64,000 bases of DNA from Acidaminococcus fermentans DSM 20731 (GTDB taxonomy: Bacteria > Bacillota > Negativicutes > Acidaminococcales > Acidaminococcaceae): NCBI RefSeq assembly GCF_000025305.1, contig NC_013740.1, positions 2,108,001 to 2,172,000 of the forward strand. The letters are read 5' to 3'. The notes beneath the pieces are model-generated. The model did no database searches, was not told where the DNA came from, and was given only the letters and a program-made list of their open reading frames with translations. The position numbers were made by a program, and so were the translations under genes. Shown here piece by piece: positions 62,924 to 64,000 of the stretch (positions are counted from its first letter, which is position 1; each line of letters opens with the position of its first letter).

Positions 62924-64000
62924 TTACAGCACAAACGCCACAAGGAAGTTGTAGGCCCCGGCTGCCAGGACACTGACGGGAACCGCCCGGAGCAGCAGCT
63001 TGTTGAACAGAGTGGTCCGGTCTTCTTCTTTCGGGGTGGACCCCAGGATCAGGGAGCCGCCGGAAGAGAACGGGCTGATGGCACTGGATTGTGCGCCCAG
63101 CACCGTGCAGGCGAACAGTGCCCCGGCAGAAAGCCCTGTACTTTCCGCCAGCCCCGGAATCAGCGGGAATAACGCAGGAGCCACTACACCGGTGGTGGAA
63201 CTGAAGAAGCTCATGATGGCCGCAATGATGGAGAACGCCAGGGGAATCAGCGGCGTGGGCACATTGGCCCCCACCCAGGCGCTGAGCATCTTGATGGTCC
63301 CGGCTTTCACCGCCACCGCAATCAGCATCCCGGCCCCGGCAATCATGATGATGGTGTTCCAGGGAATCTTGGCAATGGCTTCCTTCTGAGGCGCCAGTTT
63401 CATCAGCAGGGCGATCACCGCAAAGATAATGGCCACCAGCCCCACGTCCACTTTACCCGCCATATAGGCAACGGCCGGGTTTCCGGGCACCAGGATCTTC
63501 AGCAGCGGGAAGATCAGCACTACCACCATCATCACCAGCATCAGAGTCAGGGTCTGGCTCTGGACCTTCGTAAAGGGTTCCGGTTTCTTGAAGGTGACCC
63601 CCTGGCCGATGTTCCGGTTGGCCTTGATGCCGTACCGGAACACCGTGATCAACACCAGGGAAAACACCAGGGACAGCAGGAAGATTTCCATTTCCATGGC
63701 AAAGGAATCCATGGGGGCCTTCAGTTTCAGGGCTTCATAAGCCGTATCCGACAGTCCCCGGAAAATCACCCCCAGGTTGGAAGTGGGGAAGTTACCCCCG
63801 CACAGGGCCCCGCAATTGATGGCCACGGCCCCGGTGAGTTTGTCCATTTTGGATTCATCGCAGATCAGCAGGGTAATGGGCGCCAGGAACGCCAGCACCG
63901 TAAAATAGGTGGCCCCCATCACCGACAGCACCACGGCCACACCGAACAGGGCATAGGGCAGCATGCCCGGAAATTTCCGGCAGGCGTACAGCAGAGAACC
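62924..64000 (-). CDS. SLC13/ion-transporter-superfamily permease, 5' end outside window
   Basis: At least 358 residues of an inner-membrane permease, open to the window edge (the frame continues upstream of the ATG at 63964 without a stop). Around ten transmembrane helices with re-entrant-type loops SNLGVIFRGL and STTGVVAPALFPLIPGL, and VLGAQSSAISPFSSGGSLILG near the C-terminus, the repeated (S/T)-G/N-rich motif of DASS/MatC/ArsB-type transporters. Probably a di- or tricarboxylate or related anion symporter; substrate unknown. Convergent with the Fur gene. Confidence 0.82.
   Translation of the reverse strand, partial: GSLLYACRKFPGMLPYALFGVAVVLSVMGATYFTVLAFLAPITLLICDESKMDKLTGAVAINCGALCGGNFPTSNLGVIFRGLSDTAYEALKLKAPMDSFAMEMEIFLLSLVFSLVLITVFRYGIKANRNIGQGVTFKKPEPFTKVQSQTLTLMLVMMVVVLIFPLLKILVPGNPAVAYMAGKVDVGLVAIIFAVIALLMKLAPQKEAIAKIPWNTIIMIAGAGMLIAVAVKAGTIKMLSAWVGANVPTPLIPLAFSIIAAIMSFFSSTTGVVAPALFPLIPGLAESTGLSAGALFACTVLGAQSSAISPFSSGGSLILGSTPKEEDRTTLFNKLLLRAVPVSVLAAGAYNFLVAFVL

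Overview
The window reads as a chromosome segment of a diderm Firmicute (Negativicutes), most likely an Acidaminococcus-type anaerobe. The inference rests on Firmicute-style housekeeping genes (zinc-type S14, ABC-F ATPases, a PerR-like Fur protein, AGGAGG ribosome binding sites) beside a TonB-dependent outer-membrane receptor, plus oxygen-sensitive enzymes (two [FeFe]-hydrogenase-type proteins and an anaerobic sulfite reductase). No rRNA gene or 16S marker is present, so the genus is an inference. The core DNA is GC-rich; the inserted element at 40.4-47.7 kb is visibly more AT-rich.

Layout. 1-1.5 kb: a PLP-dependent Orn/Lys/Arg decarboxylase (cut by the window edge) behind a ~330-nt structured leader with its own promoter and terminator. 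1.6-2.6 kb: a frameshifted membrane-protein gene. 2.7-12.3 kb: an [FeFe]-hydrogenase-like protein, an ABC-F ATPase, the asrABC sulfite reductase operon, a YfcE-type phosphodiesterase with a TonB-dependent receptor, and a secreted protein that has a paralogue near 39.7 kb. 12.4-31.6 kb (all minus strand): the str-S10-spc-alpha ribosomal superoperon, read from an L7Ae-like gene and rpsL down to rpoA-rplQ, including fusA, tuf, secY, adk and infA. 31.8-39.6 kb: a second long minus-strand cluster (hypothetical protein, phosphohexomutase, galE, ABC-F, uracil-DNA glycosylase, two-part threonine/serine exporter, cupin).

40.4-47.7 kb: a ~7.25-kb integrative element inserted at the 3' end of tRNA-Ala(CGC). 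It carries a tyrosine integrase beside the tRNA, a CI/Cro-like switch, an excisionase-like HTH protein, small accessory genes, a primase-helicase (DUF927 type) and an iteron-rich putative origin, but no capsid, packaging or conjugation gene. It looks like a phage-satellite or minimal replicating island. The tRNA's terminator appears to lie beyond the right att site.

47.9-64 kb: an Rrf2 regulator divergent from a two-gene [FeFe]-hydrogenase operon (GltD-like NAD(P)H oxidoreductase plus HydA), pcp, a CapA-like protein, an MFS permease with an apparent internal deletion, an IS1182-type transposase remnant, a secreted alpha/beta hydrolase, clpB with CtsR-like heptads, a CYTH-domain protein, a Fur/PerR regulator and the end of an SLC13-type permease.

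The most unusual pattern is a dispersed family of short arrays made of exactly four degenerate heptamers (28 nt). About a dozen loci occur in this window, nearly all between a stop codon and an intrinsic terminator and often beside a GCTGC/GCAGC hairpin. Different loci use different heptamers, yet the period (7) and copy number (4) are constant. They look like a recurrent 3'-UTR module and are not explained by any feature family I can name with confidence.
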